Assembly (NCBI GenBank): GCA_018715765.1
Contig: DVKY01000122.1
Coordinates: 1 to 64,000, forward strand
Length of the DNA stretch: 64,000 nt
Direction: 5' to 3'
Source of the DNA: Fimivicinus intestinavium
GTDB lineage: Bacteria > Bacillota > Clostridia > Oscillospirales > Acutalibacteraceae
Below the pieces are notes generated by a model, which was not told the DNA's origin, searched no databases, and saw only the letters and a program-made list of their open reading frames with translations. Both the position numbers and the translations under genes were made by a program. Shown here piece after piece: positions 24,154 to 32,548 of this stretch (within the stretch, counting starts at the first letter, position 1; every line of letters begins with the position of its first letter).

Positions 24154-24937
24154 CAAGAGGCAGGGCAAATCCTTGTTGTGGAAAATAGCGGCGGCCCTTT
24201 TCTGGGTCGCCGCTTGGGCAATTTTATCGCGATGCGTAGGGCAGGAGCTTTTGGTGCCCTCCCCGGCGCAGGTGATCGTCCGCCTCTCGCAGCTGCTGCG
24301 AGAGACGGACTTCTGGCGTATTACCGCCGGGAGCCTGCTGAGAATCATGTGCGGGTATCTGGCGGCGGTGGCGGCCGGTGTGGGCCTTGCGGTGCTGACC
24401 TATGCGGTGCCCTTCCTCCACGCGCTGGTCAGCCCGCTGATGGGAATCATCAAGGCGACGCCGGTGGCCTCCTTCATCATCCTCGCTCTGGTTTGGCTGC
24501 GCGGCAGTCATATCCCGCCGTTTGCAGCCTTTTTAATGGTGCTGCCCATCGTGTGGGGCAATGTGGGAGAAGGGCTTCGCAATACAGATGCCAAATTGCT
24601 GGAAATGGCAAGGGTGTTTCGCCTGGGGCCGTGGAAGACGGCGTGGCGGATCTATGCGCCCAGCGTGTTGCCTTATTTTATGGCGGGCTGCACAACCGGC
24701 CTTGGCCTGGCGTGGAAGGCGGGCGTGGCGGCGGAGGTGCTTGCGATGCCGCGTAATTCAATTGGCCTGCAGCTTTATAATGCGAAGGTCTACTTGGAAA
24801 CGACGGATCTGTTTGCCTGGACCCTTGTAATCATTGCCTTAAGCATGCTGCTGGAAAAGCTGCTGGTGGGTCTGCTGCACTGTGTGAGCGGCCGCTTTTT
24901 CCGCCCGTTGCAAGCGGCAAAGGAGGGCGCGGTATGA
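24128..24937 (+). CDS. ABC importer permease (SsuC/TauC-like)
   Basis: The 269-residue permease has about six membrane helices, and its EAA loop reads RNTDAKLLEMARVFRLGPWKTAWRIYAPSVLPY (split by normal variation). This places it in the SsuC/TauC/ThiX group that imports sulfonates, taurine or pyrimidine precursors. It begins with GTG at 24128 inside the end of the binding-protein gene, with GGAGGAG upstream, and overlaps the ATPase start by the ATGA quartet. The overlaps point to tight co-translation of the transporter. Confidence 0.88.
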   Translation: MTISTTAADKRQGKSLLWKIAAALFWVAAWAILSRCVGQELLVPSPAQVIVRLSQLLRETDFWRITAGSLLRIMCGYLAAVAAGVGLAVLTYAVPFLHALVSPLMGIIKATPVASFIILALVWLRGSHIPPFAAFLMVLPIVWGNVGEGLRNTDAKLLEMARVFRLGPWKTAWRIYAPSVLPYFMAGCTTGLGLAWKAGVAAEVLAMPRNSIGLQLYNAKVYLETTDLFAWTLVIIALSMLLEKLLVGLLHCVSGRFFRPLQAAKEGAV

Positions 24938-25617
24938 CGGTGGAAATGCGCCATGTTTATAAGGCTTATGCGGGGCAGCCGGTGCTATCGGATTTTTCTT
25001 TGGCCTTGCCGGAGAAGGGGACCACTGCCTTTTGCGGCCCCTCGGGCTGTGGAAAAACGACGCTGGTGCGCCTGATTGCCGGGTTGGAGCGTGTGGATGA
25101 TGGATCCATTGCCGGCCTTGCAGGAAAACGGATTTCCATGGTGTTTCAGGAGGACCGGCTGCTGCCCTGGTGCACGGCGGAGCAGAATATTGCTCTGGCG
25201 GCCCCTCATACGGATGCTGGTGCCTGGCTTGCCGGGATGGGACTGGCCGCAGCACGGCGAAAGCTGCCCGGGGAACTCAGTGGCGGTATGCGCAGGCGGG
25301 TAGCAATTGCGCGGGCACTGGCCTATGGCGGCGATTTGTTTTTACTGGATGAGCCATTTAAGGCGCTTGACGACGCCACCCGCGCTTCGGTGATGGCCTG
25401 TGCGATGCGCGCAATACAGGAGAAGCCGGCTCTTCTGGTGACGCATGAGCTGGAGGAAGCAGCCGCAATGGCGGATACGGTGCTTCTGTTGGACGGCCCT
25501 CCCCTGCGGGTGTTGAAGGCAGTGGCGCTTCCCGTTCCGCAGCCTCGCCGCGATGGGGAACAAATTCGGGAATATTGCCACCAGCTGGAGCAGGTGCGCG
25601 GCGGATGGCTTAAATAG
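24934..25617 (+). CDS. ABC importer ATPase (SsuB/TauB-like)
   Basis: The 227-residue ATPase has Walker A GPSGCGKTTL (33-42), Q-loop MVFQEDRLLPWCT, signature LSGGMRRRVAIARAL and Walker B LFLLDEPFKALD, followed by the switch histidine in THELEEA. The RLLPW Q-loop is typical of nitrate/sulfonate/taurine importers. It energises the permease encoded just upstream, with which it shares an ATGA overlap. An intrinsic terminator closes the operon 20 bases later. Confidence 0.9.
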   Translation: MTVEMRHVYKAYAGQPVLSDFSLALPEKGTTAFCGPSGCGKTTLVRLIAGLERVDDGSIAGLAGKRISMVFQEDRLLPWCTAEQNIALAAPHTDAGAWLAGMGLAAARRKLPGELSGGMRRRVAIARALAYGGDLFLLDEPFKALDDATRASVMACAMRAIQEKPALLVTHELEEAAAMADTVLLLDGPPLRVLKAVALPVPQPRRDGEQIREYCHQLEQVRGGWLK

Positions 25618-25636
25618 AAGGAGAATAAAGGGACTG

Positions 25637-25666
25637 CCGCAGATGCGAAACGCATCTGCGGTTTTT
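25637..25666 (+). terminator. Terminator of the importer operon
   Basis: CCGCAGATGCG and CGCATCTGCGG form an 11-base stem around AAA, followed by TTTTT. Confidence 0.92.
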
Positions 25667-25769
25667 GCATTCAGCAGTAAAAAATTGATGGTGCGGAGAT
25701 GACGATCATCAGATTATTCCCATTGATGTGAATAATATCGCATAAAATATACGAAAATGATTATTAAAG

Positions 25770-25808
25770 TGTAACGCTTTATCGTTTTACAATATACGAA
25801 ACGTTACA
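25770..25808. promoter_or_regulatory. TGTAACG...CGTTACA operator-like inverted repeat
   Basis: TGTAACG (25770) and CGTTACA (25802) form a spaced inverted repeat just upstream of the XRE gene. ATACGAAA occurs at 25749 and again at 25794. This could be the autoregulatory site of the downstream regulator. Confidence 0.45.
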
Positions 25809-25821
25809 AAGTGGTGATCGT

Positions 25822-26130
25822 ATGGCGCGCGTACTGGATACCATAACAAAATACCGGCTTGCGCATGGATGGACGGAGTATGAGCTATCCGTGCTTTCCG
25901 GTTTGCCACAATCCACAATTTCCTCCTGGTTTCGCAAGAATATGATGCCCTCTATCCCTTCCCTTGAGAAAATTTGCAAAGCGTTTGATCTGACGCTCGC
26001 GCAGTTTTTTGCGGAAGAGGAGACTTTTACCTATTTGACGGAGGATCAGGTGCAGCTCATAGGAAAATGGAGTAAGCTTTCCGCGGAGGAAAAGAGCCTC
26101 TTACTCCAGTTGATGGAGCATATGAAATGA
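25822..26130 (+). CDS. XRE family helix-turn-helix regulator
   Basis: The 102-residue protein has a single helix-turn-helix domain (residues 5-65; ELSVLSGLPQSTISSWFRKNMMPSIPSLEKICKAFDLTLAQFF) and a short C-terminal helical tail (LSAEEKSLLLQLMEHM). This is a common small clostridial regulator type, similar to the N-terminus of phage repressors. No operon partner follows; a hairpin lies directly after the stop. The upstream TGTAACG/CGTTACA repeat is a candidate autoregulatory operator. Confidence 0.85.
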   Translation: MARVLDTITKYRLAHGWTEYELSVLSGLPQSTISSWFRKNMMPSIPSLEKICKAFDLTLAQFFAEEETFTYLTEDQVQLIGKWSKLSAEEKSLLLQLMEHMK

Positions 26131-26136
26131 CTTAGC

Positions 26137-26171
26137 GGAGGCTACTGCAAAAGAACCTTGCAGTAGCCTCC
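26137..26171 (+). terminator. Hairpin after the XRE gene
   Basis: A perfect 14-base stem (GGAGGCTACTGCAA with TTGCAGTAGCCTCC) starts seven bases after the stop codon. The T-tract is poor. Confidence 0.65.
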
Positions 26172-26222
26172 CGGCTTTCCCACCTGAAATTTAATATTCT
26201 GGCGTGTGCTTGGGCCGTGAGG

Positions 26223-26259
26223 CTGAAGGCCCCGAATGGTTGCCCAGCGGGGCCTTCAG
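26223..26259. terminator. Strong hairpin, left side of the 26.2-26.5 kb block
   Basis: CTGAAGGCCCCG pairs perfectly with CGGGGCCTTCAG around a 13-base loop; TTCTTC follows on the plus strand. Confidence 0.5.
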
Positions 26260-26513
26260 TTCTTCATGGATGCCCGGGCCTGCTTTCATGCCCTTGCTGG
26301 CGAACCGCTTACAGAGCCCCGGCCTTTGCCGGGTCAACGGCAACTGGCCCTTACAGGTGGAAACCAAAAGGTTGGTGTGCACGTAAAATGTAAGGCGGAG
26401 CGCGCCCCTGGCACTCCACCTGGGATGCGGGCTGTGCCTGCGGCCTGAAGCTATCCCCCTTCCGAAGAACGGTTTTGCACACGGATGCTTCCGATAGCTT
26501 TCGCAAAAATATC

Positions 26514-26543
26514 GGCGGGAAGCCACTTTAAGGGCTTCCCGCC
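26514..26543. terminator. Strong hairpin, right side of the 26.2-26.5 kb block
   Basis: GGCGGGAAGCC pairs perfectly with GGCTTCCCGCC around an 8-base loop; TTGGTTCTTTTC follows on the plus strand. Confidence 0.5.
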
Positions 26544-26844
26544 TTGGTTCTTTTCTGGCCAAATGGCCAACGGCGGCGCATTGATATACCGTTCATCCAG
26601 CTGTTGACCCGCCGGCGTACCTTATTTCAGCCTGCGCCTAAATTGTATTCACCCTGCTTAAACAAAAAACGATACACAAAGCGGGTGACAGACAATGATG
26701 ATTCCCACCGCCGTCGGAGGTTCAAAATGGGCGGGGAAGCCCCTTGCGGGTTTTTATAAGAGGGCGCTCCGGATGGGAAGCTGGCGGTAGACCGGGAGAA
26801 AGCAGCTGATATACCGAAATGGCCGCCGGCGCTTAGACTGCGCT

Positions 26845-29277
26845 TTACAGCAGCTGCTTTGCCTTTTTGAGCGCGCCTGCCGCGCCTGCGGCCAGGATTC
26901 CGAGCGCTTTCGCCGGCTTTTCATCATTAAAGAGCATGACGATTGCTTCCTCCATCTCCTGTGTCACCGCGCCCTGCGACATGGTGGAGAGGTTGTGAAT
27001 GGGCATCTCCGCAATCATGGCGAGGGCCATTTCGTCTGTCGCGATGCCGCCGTCCATCTTGATAAACCTGCGCAGCAGCTTCATGATCCGGCGGCCCCAC
27101 TTTGTGTTTTTTGCATCGTCAATCGTATTGTCGCGGGTAAAAGGCTGGGTGGGATCCCGCCACGAGCGTGGGATGGGCCTGCCGAGCAGCGCCTCAAACT
27201 CCGCGTCTGGGACGCGGTCAAAATGGCCGTCATAATAGGTCGGGAGCAATCCTCGGGCCATATCCTCCCCCTTGGGGGCCGGGGCGCCAATCACCTGCAC
27301 ATTGCCGGTCAGGCGGATATCGCGGCTGGAGGCGCCGACGAGAATCTGATATTTCCCGCTCTCTACCCTCCAGGCCTGCTGCGCCGTATCATAATAGGCA
27401 AAGGCGCGCTCATCGAGCGTAATCTCTACCGTTTTCTCCTCGCCTGCCTTCAGAAACACCTTTTCAAATCCTTTGAGCTCCTTCGGCGCTTTGAAGGCGG
27501 AGCTCTCCACATCCGCCACATAAACCTGCGCAATCTCCGCGCCGTCGCGCCCGCCTGTGTTGCGTACCCGGAAGCTGAGCGTCAGACCGTTTTCCGCCTT
27601 GAATCGGGTTTTGGAAAGCTTTAATCCGCTGTATGTAAACTGTGTGTAGCTCAGGCCGTGCCCGAATGGGAAGAGCACCGCCTTCTCCGCCTTATCATAA
27701 TAGCGGTATCCAACATAGATGCTCTCCCGGTATTCCACCGTCAAGGGGCCGCCAGGGAAATAATTGGCGCAGGGCGTATCCTCCAGCGAGAGCGGGAAGG
27801 TCTCCGCCAGCTTTGCGCAGGGGTTGGCGTCGCCAAAGAGCAGGTCAATCTGCGCCTCGCCAACCGCCTCTCCGCCAAGATAGGCTTCCAGCACGGCGTT
27901 GGCCTGCCCGAGCCACGGCATCAGCACAGGGGAACCGTTGTGCAGCACGACGACTGTGTTGGGCTGCGCGCGGCACACCGCCTCGATCACCCGGTTCTGG
28001 CAGCGCGGGAGGTTCAGGTGCCTGCGGTCAAAACCCTCGGATTCAAAGGATTCCGGCAGGCCGGCAAAAATAACGGCGGCCTGCGCCTCCTTTGCGGCCG
28101 CGACCGCCCCGCGCAGCAGCGCTTCATCCAGCACGTCGCCCTCCGTGTCAAAGCCCTTGGCATAGGTTGCATCCGCCTTGCCCTGCACCGCCTCCAGCGC
28201 GCTGGTCACATGGTAAGCGTTGATGTGCGAGCTGCCGCCGCCCTGGTAGCGCGGCTTCTCCGCAAAGCCGCCGATGAAGGCGATTTTTTGATCCTTCCGC
28301 AGCGGCAGGGCGCCCTCGTTTTTGAGCAGCACCATCGTCTCCAGCGCGGCCTGATGCGCCTTTTCGTGATCTGCCGCGCGGTCGAACACAGCTTTTTCGT
28401 CCCGGTGCTCTGCGTAGCGGAACACAATCTCCAATATACGCTCCACCGCGCGGTCAATCTCCGCCTCGCTGATGCGCCCCTCCCGGATTCCCTTGCGGAT
28501 GCGCGCGCTGTTGACCCCGCCGCTCGCGGGCATCTCCAGCTCAAGGCCGGCTTTGATACCCTCCACACGGTCGTTGGCTGCGCCCCAATCTGTCATTACA
28601 AAGCCCTGGAAGCCCCAGTCCTTACGCAGCACCTGATCGAGCAGCCATGCATTCTCTGAGGAATACACGCCGTTGATGCGGTTGTAGGAGCACATCACCG
28701 TCCATGGCTGCGCTTTTTTGACGGCGGCTTCAAATGCAGGGAAATAGATCTCCCGCAGTGTGCGCTCATCCGCCACGGCAGAAACCGTCATGCGCCGGCG
28801 CTCCTGATTATTGGCGGCAAAGTGCTTGATGCTTGTGCCGACGTATTTGCTCTGCACCCCGCTGATGTAACTGGCCGCCATCTCCCCGGCCAGATACGGA
28901 TCCTCTGAAAAATACTCAAAATTCCGGCCGCACAGGGGTGAGCGCTTGATATTAACGGCCGGGCCCAGCAGGATCGCTACCTGCTCCGCCTGGCACTCCT
29001 CGCCAAGCGTTTCGCCGAGGCGGCGCAAAAGCCCGCGGTTAAACGAGCTGGCGGTGCCGGCCGCTGTGGGGAAACAGACGGCCTGAATGGAATCGTTCAG
29101 GCCGAGGTTATCGGATTTGTCCGCCTGCTTGCGCAGGCCGTGCGGGCCGTCGCTCACCATCACGGATGGAATGCCGAGGCGTTCAATTCCTTTGAGATGC
29201 CAAAAGTCCACACCGGAGCACATGTCGATTTTTTCCTCCAGCGTCATCTGCTGTATCAGCTCTTTGATATTCGGCAA
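26845..29277 (-). CDS. GH3 beta-glucosidase-type glycoside hydrolase
   Basis: The 810-residue protein has the GH3 (alpha/beta)8 barrel (LGPAVNIKRSPLCGRNFEYFSEDP), the catalytic nucleophile Asp230 in GFVMTDWGA, the alpha/beta sandwich domain (GGGSSHINAYHV, VVLHNGSPVLMPW) and the fibronectin-III-like domain (FPFGHGLSYTQF; RNTGGRDGAEIAQVYV). An extra helical tail of about 110 residues follows. No signal peptide is seen, so it should act in the cytoplasm on imported beta-glucosides or related sugars. The start is a TTG at 29277 with GAGGAG about 12 bases upstream. No transporter is adjacent. Confidence 0.9.
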   Translation of the reverse strand: MPNIKELIQQMTLEEKIDMCSGVDFWHLKGIERLGIPSVMVSDGPHGLRKQADKSDNLGLNDSIQAVCFPTAAGTASSFNRGLLRRLGETLGEECQAEQVAILLGPAVNIKRSPLCGRNFEYFSEDPYLAGEMAASYISGVQSKYVGTSIKHFAANNQERRRMTVSAVADERTLREIYFPAFEAAVKKAQPWTVMCSYNRINGVYSSENAWLLDQVLRKDWGFQGFVMTDWGAANDRVEGIKAGLELEMPASGGVNSARIRKGIREGRISEAEIDRAVERILEIVFRYAEHRDEKAVFDRAADHEKAHQAALETMVLLKNEGALPLRKDQKIAFIGGFAEKPRYQGGGSSHINAYHVTSALEAVQGKADATYAKGFDTEGDVLDEALLRGAVAAAKEAQAAVIFAGLPESFESEGFDRRHLNLPRCQNRVIEAVCRAQPNTVVVLHNGSPVLMPWLGQANAVLEAYLGGEAVGEAQIDLLFGDANPCAKLAETFPLSLEDTPCANYFPGGPLTVEYRESIYVGYRYYDKAEKAVLFPFGHGLSYTQFTYSGLKLSKTRFKAENGLTLSFRVRNTGGRDGAEIAQVYVADVESSAFKAPKELKGFEKVFLKAGEEKTVEITLDERAFAYYDTAQQAWRVESGKYQILVGASSRDIRLTGNVQVIGAPAPKGEDMARGLLPTYYDGHFDRVPDAEFEALLGRPIPRSWRDPTQPFTRDNTIDDAKNTKWGRRIMKLLRRFIKMDGGIATDEMALAMIAEMPIHNLSTMSQGAVTQEMEEAIVMLFNDEKPAKALGILAAGAAGALKKAKQLL

Positions 29278-29431
29278 AATTCATCATTCTCCTCTCAATC
29301 AAGATTACCTGCCATGAATTTGGGAATATTATACATGATTTTGAGCTGTTTGAACAGAGCTTTTGGCGTGAATTTGAAAACAATGGCTCGCCGCGCCTGT
29401 GAGCTGCGGCAAGCCATTCAAAAAATGTGAG

Positions 29432-30328
29432 TCAACTGTTTTTCCAGCGGATGGAAATAGCAAAACGGCTGCCCTCCAACGATGCTGTGACCTCGCACCC
29501 CATCTGCTCTGCCAGCCGCTTTACAATTGCAAGGCCAAGTCCGGTGCTATGCCCGCTGCGCATCTGGTCGCCAGTATAAAAGCGGTCAAAAATATGCGGG
29601 ATATCCTCCTTTTTCAGCAACTGCGTATCATTGGCGAACACAGTCGTCACAGCCGTGCCGGCACGCGCCGTCACCCATACCTCGCTGTGCGCATACCGGA
29701 GGATGTTTTGCAGCAGGTTCGCAAAAATGCGCTGCGCAGCGTCCGCATCTGCCCAGACGGCAGGCAGATGCTCCGGCACCTCAACATGCATCTCAAGCCG
29801 CTTCCCAGTAAAATCGTCATAGAAGGCAGCCAGCTGCGCGCTCAGAATCACACTCAGATCAACCGGCGCCGGGTGCAGGTCGTATTCATTGGCATCCAGC
29901 CGTGAAAGCTCATAAAACCCACCAATCAGCGTTTGCAGGGAGCGGGTGCGCGCGCTGACCACCTCCATTGCGTGCGCGCGCTCCTCCGGGGTGGTGCGGC
30001 TATCCTGTGCAAGCTGCAAATAACCGATGATCGAGGTCAGCGGCGTGCGCAGATCATGAGAGATGTTGGCAATCTGGCGGCGCAGCTCCTTCCCGGCAAG
30101 CGCATGATGGATTTCCTCTGTTTGCCGCTGATCCAGCGTTTGATTGATCGCCTCAAAAAGCGATTCCATCTCCCGATCGGGCGAGGCGAGATGCAGCCGC
30201 CGGTTGCCGCCCTCCCGGTTGATTGCCTCAAGCTCCCGGCGCGCTTTGCGGAGATTGGCGCGCTGTAGAAAGAACAGGGCGGCAAACAACGCCGCCAGGG
30301 TCCCGAGTAAGATGGCAGCCAGTAGCAT
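29432..30328 (-). CDS. Sensor histidine kinase with one membrane span
   Basis: The 298-residue kinase has a single N-terminal membrane helix (LLAAILLGTLAALFAALFFL), a short linker, an H-box (ANISHDLRTPLTSIIGYLQL), an N-box (IFANLLQNILRYAHS), a DTQLLKKEDIPHIFDRFYTG block and a G-box (STGLGLAIVKRL). It has no extracellular sensing domain, as in intramembrane-sensing kinases that work with ABC exporters. The ATG at 30328 follows GGGAGG. It is encoded 270 bases downstream of the ABC permease on the same strand and should phosphorylate the OmpR-type regulator at 32549. Confidence 0.88.
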   Translation of the reverse strand: MLLAAILLGTLAALFAALFFLQRANLRKARRELEAINREGGNRRLHLASPDREMESLFEAINQTLDQRQTEEIHHALAGKELRRQIANISHDLRTPLTSIIGYLQLAQDSRTTPEERAHAMEVVSARTRSLQTLIGGFYELSRLDANEYDLHPAPVDLSVILSAQLAAFYDDFTGKRLEMHVEVPEHLPAVWADADAAQRIFANLLQNILRYAHSEVWVTARAGTAVTTVFANDTQLLKKEDIPHIFDRFYTGDQMRSGHSTGLGLAIVKRLAEQMGCEVTASLEGSRFAISIRWKNS

Positions 30329-30595
30329 TCTGAATCCTCCCGCTTTCATCAAAAATGACAGTTTGATATTGATATGAAAGGAGAACGCTGGAAGGCCCTG
30401 CGCGGTCAAAAAGCGCAGAAGCCCTCCGGTTATCTCCGCCTGGGTATCCAGCCCCGATCTCCATCACAGCCGTTCAGGGCTTTCAATGCAGTTATGGTTC
30501 CATCCTCCGGCAGAATCTGGGTTTTCCTTTTCGCTTCTGCGTTTCTGCCGCCGCATTTGCAGGCTGACGACCCCGGCGTTTCAGCGTCTGCCGGC

Positions 30596-31393
30596 TTATT
30601 TTACTTCCCTGCGGCGGAAGAGCAGATAGCCCAGGATTGATGAGACTGCAAACCATCCGATTCCCACCAGAAGGCACCACGGGATGATCTCCGGCTGCAC
30701 CGGTTGCGCCGCAGGCCCCGGACCGCCCAGCATAAAGCCCGCGCCGCCGGTGAGCTGCTCAAACTGCCGGGAGATCGTCACCTGATAGAGCGCGTGGACT
30801 GCGGGCCGCATCTCACTCAGTATGCCGAGCACAGGGCCGGGGAAGGAAAACACAATCATCGCACTGAAACCATAAAGCGTATTGCTGCGAAAAGCAAAAA
30901 CCAATAGATTTAAAACGCCCAGCATGCCGAGCCATAACGGCAAAGACAATGCTGTTTTTTCAAGAAACAGCGACATCTCCTGCCATGCAATCGGCTCATG
31001 CGAACCAATCTGTGTAAACAGCAACGCGCTTGCAGAATAAAACACCAGCACCACTGCAATGGTAACCAACATCAGGACGATTTCCACCGCCAGCTTGCCG
31101 AAATAAATTTTTCCACGGCTGATGCCAAAGGAAACCGCATTTTTCAGCGTGCCATGCTTGTATTCATCAGAAAACACTGCGTCCACTACAATTGTTAAAA
31201 GGGCGAAGCACATCGGCATCAGCATAATGCCGAAATAGAGCGGAAAACCGAAATTCAAAATCCCCGCCATGGAAAATATCACGCGCAGCAGGGCGTTTCC
31301 ACCAATGCACAGCAATGCAGTAATGAGCAAAAACAGCTTGGTATATCTTCGGTGGAAGGTTTTATACAGCTCACTGCTGATATAGTTAAGCAT
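30596..31393 (-). CDS. ABC-2 type permease of an antimicrobial-response exporter
   Basis: The 265-residue membrane protein has six predicted spans and starts MLNYISSELYKTFHRRYTKLFL, the usual ABC-2 family opening (LxxELxKxxxRRxxW). DEYKHGTLKNAVSFGISRGKIYFGK is the conserved family loop. Such permeases pair with BcrA-type ATPases to expel or flip lantibiotics, bacitracin or lipids. Its start overlaps the ATPase gene by eight bases. A two-component system encoded on both sides is the likely regulator. Confidence 0.85.
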   Translation of the reverse strand: MLNYISSELYKTFHRRYTKLFLLITALLCIGGNALLRVIFSMAGILNFGFPLYFGIMLMPMCFALLTIVVDAVFSDEYKHGTLKNAVSFGISRGKIYFGKLAVEIVLMLVTIAVVLVFYSASALLFTQIGSHEPIAWQEMSLFLEKTALSLPLWLGMLGVLNLLVFAFRSNTLYGFSAMIVFSFPGPVLGILSEMRPAVHALYQVTISRQFEQLTGGAGFMLGGPGPAAQPVQPEIIPWCLLVGIGWFAVSSILGYLLFRRREVK

Positions 31394-32324
31394 TCTGCCT
31401 GCCCTCCTCTCCGATCAGCTGAAGGAAATATTCCTCCAGGTTGGAGCCCTGATTGACCACGCCGGAAATTTCCACGCCGTTGGCCGCCAGGACATGCGTC
31501 ACTTTTGCGGGCGCCTCCAGGAATGCATAAAGCCGGATTTTTCCACCGGGCAGGATTTCATAGTTTGTGCAGCCCAGCTCCCGCTCGATGGCGACGGCAG
31601 CCTTCTCGGCGCTGTCCACCATAAGCTCCAGGCACTCGCGGCAGCGCTCACGCAGCACCTTTTCCGAAATTTGTTCAATGAGCTTGCCGTGATGGATAAA
31701 GCCGTAGCAGGTTGCAAGGCTTTCCAGCTCGCTGAGGATGTGGCTGGAGATGAGCACGGTCACTCCGTTTTCCTCGCACATCCGCTGGATCAGGGTGCGA
31801 AAATGCGCGATTCCCATGGGGTCGAGCCCGTTGATCGGCTCATCGAGCAGAAGCAGAGCCGGCCGGTTCATCAGCGCAAGCGCGAGCCCAAGGCGCTGCT
31901 TCATGCCAAGAGAAAAATCCTTAAACTTTTTGCTTCCTGTGTTGCTCAGATCTACCAGATGAAGCGCGTCGTCAATGCACCCTTTGCCCACAACGCCCCG
32001 TTGGCGGCGGTAGTATTCCAAATTCTCTCGCGCTGTAAAAAATGGAAAAAAGCTCGGCGTTTCCACCACCGCGCCAAGATTTGCGCGCTGCCGGTCAAGC
32101 CCGGCCGACGAGGATTCCGAAAACAGCTCCAATTCGCCTGAGCTGGGTAAGGTCTGGCCAGTCAGCATCCGCAGCAGGGTGGTTTTCCCTGCGCCATTCT
32201 GCCCTACCAAGCCATAAATCTGCCCCTGCTGAAGGGATAGACTGACATGATCCACAGCCATAGCGGCGCCGTAGCGTTTGGTGAGCTGGCGGGTCGCCAA
32301 AATTGTCTGCGCCATATTTTTCAT
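31386..32324 (-). CDS. ABC transporter ATPase (BcrA-type)
   Basis: The roughly 312-residue ATPase has Walker A GQNGAGKTTLLRMLTG, Q-loop-region ETPSFFPFFTARENLEYY, signature LGMKQRLGLALAL and Walker B LLLLDEPINGLDPMG, then a C-terminal regulatory extension of about 95 residues. This is the BcrA/lantibiotic-immunity type. The ATG at 32324 sits very close to AGGAAAGG, so the ATG at 32315 (MAQTILATR) is an equally good start. Directly upstream lie tandem 11-base repeats that should bind the response regulator. It is co-translated with the permease. Confidence 0.88.
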   Translation of the reverse strand: MKNMAQTILATRQLTKRYGAAMAVDHVSLSLQQGQIYGLVGQNGAGKTTLLRMLTGQTLPSSGELELFSESSSAGLDRQRANLGAVVETPSFFPFFTARENLEYYRRQRGVVGKGCIDDALHLVDLSNTGSKKFKDFSLGMKQRLGLALALMNRPALLLLDEPINGLDPMGIAHFRTLIQRMCEENGVTVLISSHILSELESLATCYGFIHHGKLIEQISEKVLRERCRECLELMVDSAEKAAVAIERELGCTNYEILPGGKIRLYAFLEAPAKVTHVLAANGVEISGVVNQGSNLEEYFLQLIGEEGRQNA

Positions 32325-32369
32325 CACCTTTCCTGATTGTAAGCGCCCTATCTCTCAAGGGCTGGACAT

Positions 32370-32426
32370 AGCATACCGCCCCCAAAACAAGAAAGGCATA
32401 AAAAAGCTTAAAGAAAGTTTAAAGAA
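32370..32426 (-). promoter_or_regulatory. Response-regulator site and promoter of the ABC exporter
   Basis: On the plus strand AGCTTAAAGAA (32405-32415) is followed directly by AGTTTAAAGAA (32416-32426), an 11-base direct repeat of the kind bound by OmpR/PhoB dimers. On the minus strand it lies just upstream of a weak -35 (TGCCTT) and a -10-like TATGCT (32370-32375), the position of an activator site. Confidence 0.55.
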
Positions 32427-32548
32427 ATCACCGGCCGGACGCCGGATCATCAGGCCTCAAACCTGAGGCCGTGAAACCTTATGCAACTCTTCCGGGCGAG
32501 AGCCGTTCATTCGCAGGGATGACGGATAAAATCTGATATCAGTGGGAA

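Larger units (their letters stand above)
26131..26844. other. 713-base gap, no credible protein gene
   Basis: The gap is bounded by the XRE gene and the GH3 gene. It holds hairpins at 26137-26171, 26223-26259 and 26514-26543. TTGCACACGGATGC at 26475-26488 resembles one end of the TIR element family. AAGCCCCTTGCGGGTTTTT near 26734 looks like a further terminator. The longest minus-strand frame (26191-26562) runs through two of the hairpins and has no ribosome binding site. It may hold an unrecognised RNA or a decayed repeat. Confidence 0.5.

Noticed and set aside
26191..26562. A 123-codon minus-strand frame in the 26 kb gap
   Set aside because: It crosses two perfect terminator-like hairpins, has no ribosome binding site and shows a composition typical of chance frames in GC-rich DNA.
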